Assembly: GCA_958295485.1 (NCBI GenBank)
Contig: OY282354.1
Location: forward strand, 1,426,001-1,490,000
Source: an uncultured Gammaproteobacteria bacterium
Lineage (GTDB): Bacteria > Pseudomonadota > Gammaproteobacteria > Eutrophobiales > Eutrophobiaceae
Reading direction: 5' to 3'
DNA length: 64,000 bases
The position numbers and the translations under genes were made by a program. This document shows positions 61,190 to 64,000 of the stretch, piece by piece. The notes below the pieces were generated by a model that saw nothing but the letters and a program-made list of their open reading frames with translations, was not told where the DNA came from and did no database searches. Position 1 is the first letter of the stretch. Each line of letters opens with the position of its first letter.

Positions 61190-63283
61190 ATGGCAGATAG
61201 TGGGTTCCGTGTCCAAGCCGTTGAAATTGAAGGATTCAAGGGCTTCACGACACGTAAAGAAATTGATTTTAGGGGTCGCCACGCCTTCTTGCTGGGACAA
61301 AATGGTAAAGGGAAATCGAGCATTATAGAGGCCATTCGCTGGGGGCTGTTCGGTTCCACAGGTAGGCCGAATGAAACTGTAGCGAATCAGCGCTATTCTG
61401 AAGTGTGCCGTGTCGTTATCACACTGATGCGGGAAGGAAAAAAGTGGAATCTTCAACGCACTTTGTTACGGGGTACTGGTGGTGGGAGCGAAGCCAAGCT
61501 TACCGATGAGCAAGGGCAGAGACATTTTATTGGAAAAATTATGCCCCAATTGGCCTTTGTGGATGCAGGTGAAGGTACACACATCATTCTTGCCCCTCAG
61601 TCTACCTCGCTCCGTCGGCAACCCGAAGATCTTGCTCCATTTGAGAAAACTGTCTTCGACTACCTCGAACTTACTTCCCCTAGATTGCTGCTAAGCCAAG
61701 TGGAAAGTTTTATAGAAGACCAGCACTCAGTCGAGGAGAGTCTAGGTCAACAGATAACTGATATTCGCGATAATATCAACAATAGAATCACCGAATTTAA
61801 AGGCAAACGAGGAAACATTCTCCGTTCACCGCCTTGGGGTAGAAATAGGCCGCCATCGGTTGCCCAGTCCGAAAATGAAGCACGAGATCTGATTAAAGAA
61901 ATCACAAGGGGACCATCTGACGAGTCTTTGTTAGGGGTATCACTCGACGCTTTGATTGCCGACGCAGAAGACGCGTTGAATAATAGACGCGACCAAGACC
62001 AAAGCGGGCTTAAAACGGAATTGGCAGAGAATATCAAACGTAGGGATGGCCTGAAGGCACTCCGCGATATTCAGGGAAAAGTCGAGACTCTACAAAATGA
62101 GATCAATAACATACAATCGCGACTTAAAGACACTCTGGAGGGCGTGTCTCTGGACGAGGCCCGGAAGAACTTCGACGAAGCACGGTCAGCTGCAGATGCT
62201 GATGCTCTAAGGCGCCAAATCGTCGAGAATGCAATTTCCCTATTGCGTCGCGATCAAGCCGAATCTGCCCACTGTCCTGTCTGCGAAGAGGAACATCAAC
62301 GCCAAGACTTAGATGCAACACTCCAACGTACTGTCAGTCAATTGGCTGGCAATATAACTTTAGGCCTGATTCAGCAAGAAAACCGGCTTAAACAAGCCGA
62401 AGAACTTAACCGACAAGCCAAGCTTTACAGAAGTAAACTAAAAGAGCTAAAGCAAAACGCAAATACAGCTAGGATGCGCATTGCTCAGGGGAATGCACAG
62501 GAACTCCCCGAGCAAGTTAGTACAGAGCACCTCGATAAAATGATAGATCGCTGTTTAAAATGCGAGGCCTCAATTGAGGAGCAGATTAACGGGCAAGAGG
62601 ACGGGCTTGCCACATTAGAGGCACGATTGTCCAAGCTGAGGGATGAGGAAAATTTTCATCGTCTCCAAGATGAGTTGAAGCGTCTTGAGAAGTCCAGGAA
62701 CCAACTTGGGAAAGTCCAGAATGCGTACAATGGACTTGTTTCGTTCGGAGAGTCAGTTCAGGCAATAAAAGAGGCGATCCAAACATGTCTTATTGGCCAG
62801 CTTAAAGAAGGGATTCCAAAGGTATCGAAGAATCTTTCAAAGGCTTTTGCCGCGCTAACTCACCACCCATGGTTTGACCGACTGACCCTTGCAGAGAACA
62901 AACTACCAAAGTTCGACCTAAAAGTAGAGAGTAGCCAGGATGATTCCGGTCGTAGGCACCCGACTGGAGTACTGAATGGACAGGCCGAGAGCGCGCTGGC
63001 TCTTGTCCCATACTTTGCATTCAGTCAAGCTGACGATACTCCTACTGAGGTGTACTTAATTTTGTTGGACGACCCCACACGAGCGTTCGATGAGGAACAT
63101 ACCAAGATATTGATTGAGTGCTTAGCCGAACTCGGACATCGTGTACAAATCATGGTTGCTTCGCAGGAAACCGTGCGGTTTCGGGAATTACTACCGAAGA
63201 AATTCGAGCCAGATAGTTATGTTGTCGTTGAACCCACCCAATGGTCGTACCAAGACGGTCCAGACCTCAAAATTGATTACTGA
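61190..63283 (+). CDS. SMC/Rad50-like ATPase
   Basis: A 697-residue ABC-type ATPase with a zinc hook. Walker A LLGQNGKGKSS (residues 34-44), coiled coil, hook C362-PV-C365 (HCPVCEEEH), a second coiled coil, the degenerate signature LNGQAESALALV and Walker B YLILLDDP with D627-D628 where DE is usual. The N-terminal IEGFKGFTTRKEIDFRG is the family opening. SMC-like ATPases next to nucleases form several phage-defence systems, for example Lamassu; assignment to one of them is not justified here. It overlaps the nuclease-like gene by about 11 nt. Confidence 0.85.
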   Translation: MADSGFRVQAVEIEGFKGFTTRKEIDFRGRHAFLLGQNGKGKSSIIEAIRWGLFGSTGRPNETVANQRYSEVCRVVITLMREGKKWNLQRTLLRGTGGGSEAKLTDEQGQRHFIGKIMPQLAFVDAGEGTHIILAPQSTSLRRQPEDLAPFEKTVFDYLELTSPRLLLSQVESFIEDQHSVEESLGQQITDIRDNINNRITEFKGKRGNILRSPPWGRNRPPSVAQSENEARDLIKEITRGPSDESLLGVSLDALIADAEDALNNRRDQDQSGLKTELAENIKRRDGLKALRDIQGKVETLQNEINNIQSRLKDTLEGVSLDEARKNFDEARSAADADALRRQIVENAISLLRRDQAESAHCPVCEEEHQRQDLDATLQRTVSQLAGNITLGLIQQENRLKQAEELNRQAKLYRSKLKELKQNANTARMRIAQGNAQELPEQVSTEHLDKMIDRCLKCEASIEEQINGQEDGLATLEARLSKLRDEENFHRLQDELKRLEKSRNQLGKVQNAYNGLVSFGESVQAIKEAIQTCLIGQLKEGIPKVSKNLSKAFAALTHHPWFDRLTLAENKLPKFDLKVESSQDDSGRRHPTGVLNGQAESALALVPYFAFSQADDTPTEVYLILLDDPTRAFDEEHTKILIECLAELGHRVQIMVASQETVRFRELLPKKFEPDSYVVVEPTQWSYQDGPDLKIDY

Positions 63284-63803
63284 TAGTTATACAGATTCTA
63301 ATGCAAAGGAGTGCATTAAGCGCATCTACTCAAGCGCCTCTAGCGGGGAGGTCGGCTACAAAGTCCAAGCTCTCGCTGCACACGTGCTATTGCGGCTTGG
63401 CTATAGAATAAAGGAGGTCAATCATTCAGGGCATCCGGATATCGTCGCTATCAGAGACGGAAGGGAATTTCGTTTTGAAGTGGAAGCCGAAGTAACTGGT
63501 TCCCGCCCTCGTAAATTGACGGGGGGCGACCTCGCTTCGCTGATGGAAGGACCCAACGTAGACGGCTACTACGCACTTGCCATCAGTTCTCCAGAACCCT
63601 ACTGGGTGTTGGTGTCAGCCCCGAAACTAGCTATCAGAAATTCGCCTAGTTCGAACGCCCTTCTGGAAGCTCTCAGCGATAAGGAGTACTCGGCAGAATG
63701 GACACGCGAGTACGTAAGGCTGCTTCAGAACGCGTGTCGAAAAATCAGGCGGGCCTCATTCAACAAATTAAGCCGTATGGCACTAGAGGGAGACCCCTTG
63801 TGA
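63273..63803 (+). CDS. PD-(D/E)XK-like nuclease of the SMC operon
   Basis: About 176 residues from the TTG at 63273, inside the end of the SMC-like gene; ATT at 63276 is an alternative, and longer upstream frames overlap the ATPase more. Pattern of a restriction-type fold: YKVQALAAHVLLRLGYRIKEVNHSG, then P-D56 (HPDIVAIRDG) and E69-V-E71 (FRFEVEAEVTG). The lysine of the usual ExK is not seen; an ExE variant is likely. Probably the effector of the operon. Uncertain start. Confidence 0.7.
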   Translation: MITDSYTDSNAKECIKRIYSSASSGEVGYKVQALAAHVLLRLGYRIKEVNHSGHPDIVAIRDGREFRFEVEAEVTGSRPRKLTGGDLASLMEGPNVDGYYALAISSPEPYWVLVSAPKLAIRNSPSSNALLEALSDKEYSAEWTREYVRLLQNACRKIRRASFNKLSRMALEGDPL

Positions 63804-63821
63804 GCGATCTACGGTGACGAG

Positions 63822-64000
63822 TCACCGGTCAAGTCCTTGTTCCAATTCCATTTGAGTCCAGCGTTTACCCGCGTTCTCCAGCCGTTTCACCGCGAGGGAT
63901 GCCTCCTCCAAATCATCCATATATTGCAGGATAGCTTCCCTGACGTAATAGGTTTTGGTGCGACCGATGCGCTTGACCAGCGCGGCCAAGCGTTGTTCAA
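63822..64000 (-). CDS. RelB/DinJ-like ribbon-helix-helix antitoxin, partial
   Basis: Truncated by the window end. The visible 58 residues, ending at TGA 63822-63824, read KRIGRTKTYYVREAILQYMD then DLEEASLAVKRLENAGKRWT and QMELEQGLDR, the usual C-terminal part of a RelB-type antitoxin with the RHH strand-helix. Its toxin would lie beyond the window. Convergent with the nuclease gene. Confidence 0.75.
   Translation of the reverse strand, partial: EQRLAALVKRIGRTKTYYVREAILQYMDDLEEASLAVKRLENAGKRWTQMELEQGLDR

Noticed and set aside
60984..63803. Firm assignment to Lamassu
   Set aside because: SMC ATPase plus nuclease fits loosely, but the gene order and sizes do not clearly match what I know of that system and no search could be run.

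Overview
The window reads as a gammaproteobacterial chromosome segment, probably from an environmental or marine lineage. Supporting points are the gene order S10-spc-alpha, the recN / bamE / fur neighbourhood, the hrcA-grpE-dnaK-dnaJ-dapB run, a tmRNA tag of the gammaproteobacterial type (ANDDNYALAA), two TonB-dependent receptors, and a regulatory pair plus OmpA-like protein resembling the proteobacterial dedicated sortase (Pds) system. No rRNA, tRNA or CRISPR array is visible.

Layout. 1-14024: one long co-directional block of 28 genes (rpsJ to rplQ, including secY, rpmJ and rpoA), ended by a strong intrinsic terminator. 14063-17855: an OmpA-like lipid/peptidoglycan-facing protein divergent from a response regulator and histidine kinase, with a 17-bp palindrome between them, but no sortase. 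18008-24127: a TonB receptor with a 14-G tract just before its start codon, then a flavin monooxygenase and a two-subunit Rieske dioxygenase. 24315-30606: an AbiE-like type IV toxin-antitoxin pair divergent from a 1,386-residue HTH / PD-(D/E)XK nuclease / STAND ATPase protein, which looks like an anti-phage defence module. 30838-35828: ssrA (tmRNA), thiolase, SDR, smpB, an NSS-type sodium symporter and rnfH. 35844-42890: a vitamin B12 locus (btuCD, btuF, cobalamin riboswitch, btuB, cobO) into which bamE and fur are interleaved. 42918-52223: recN, nadK, the heat-shock genes, dapB and a thioesterase. 52235-56647: lhr helicase. 56952-64000: an accessory stretch with a methyltransferase-HNH fusion, a zinc-ribbon protein, an Xre/RES toxin-antitoxin pair, a GFA-family protein, an antitoxin remnant, a three-gene SMC-like ATPase / nuclease operon and the end of a RelB-like antitoxin.

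Two things cut across the regions. First, a family of short non-coding elements with inverted termini (consensus left end CCCGCATATYTCACCAAT, right end its reverse complement) is scattered through the window. Complete copies fill the gaps rpsS-rplV, rplF-rplR and dnaK-dnaJ, and solo ends sit at several start codons, so the elements appear to supply ribosome-binding or start-codon sequence. Second, the two accessory regions (24-31 kb and 57-64 kb) hold several independent defence-like modules. The best candidates for something undescribed are the HTH-nuclease-STAND protein with its palindromic operator, the methyltransferase-HNH fusion with a predicted leaderless promoter, and the small protein / SMC ATPase / nuclease operon.

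Functions are assigned by reading motifs in the translations. No database search was possible.
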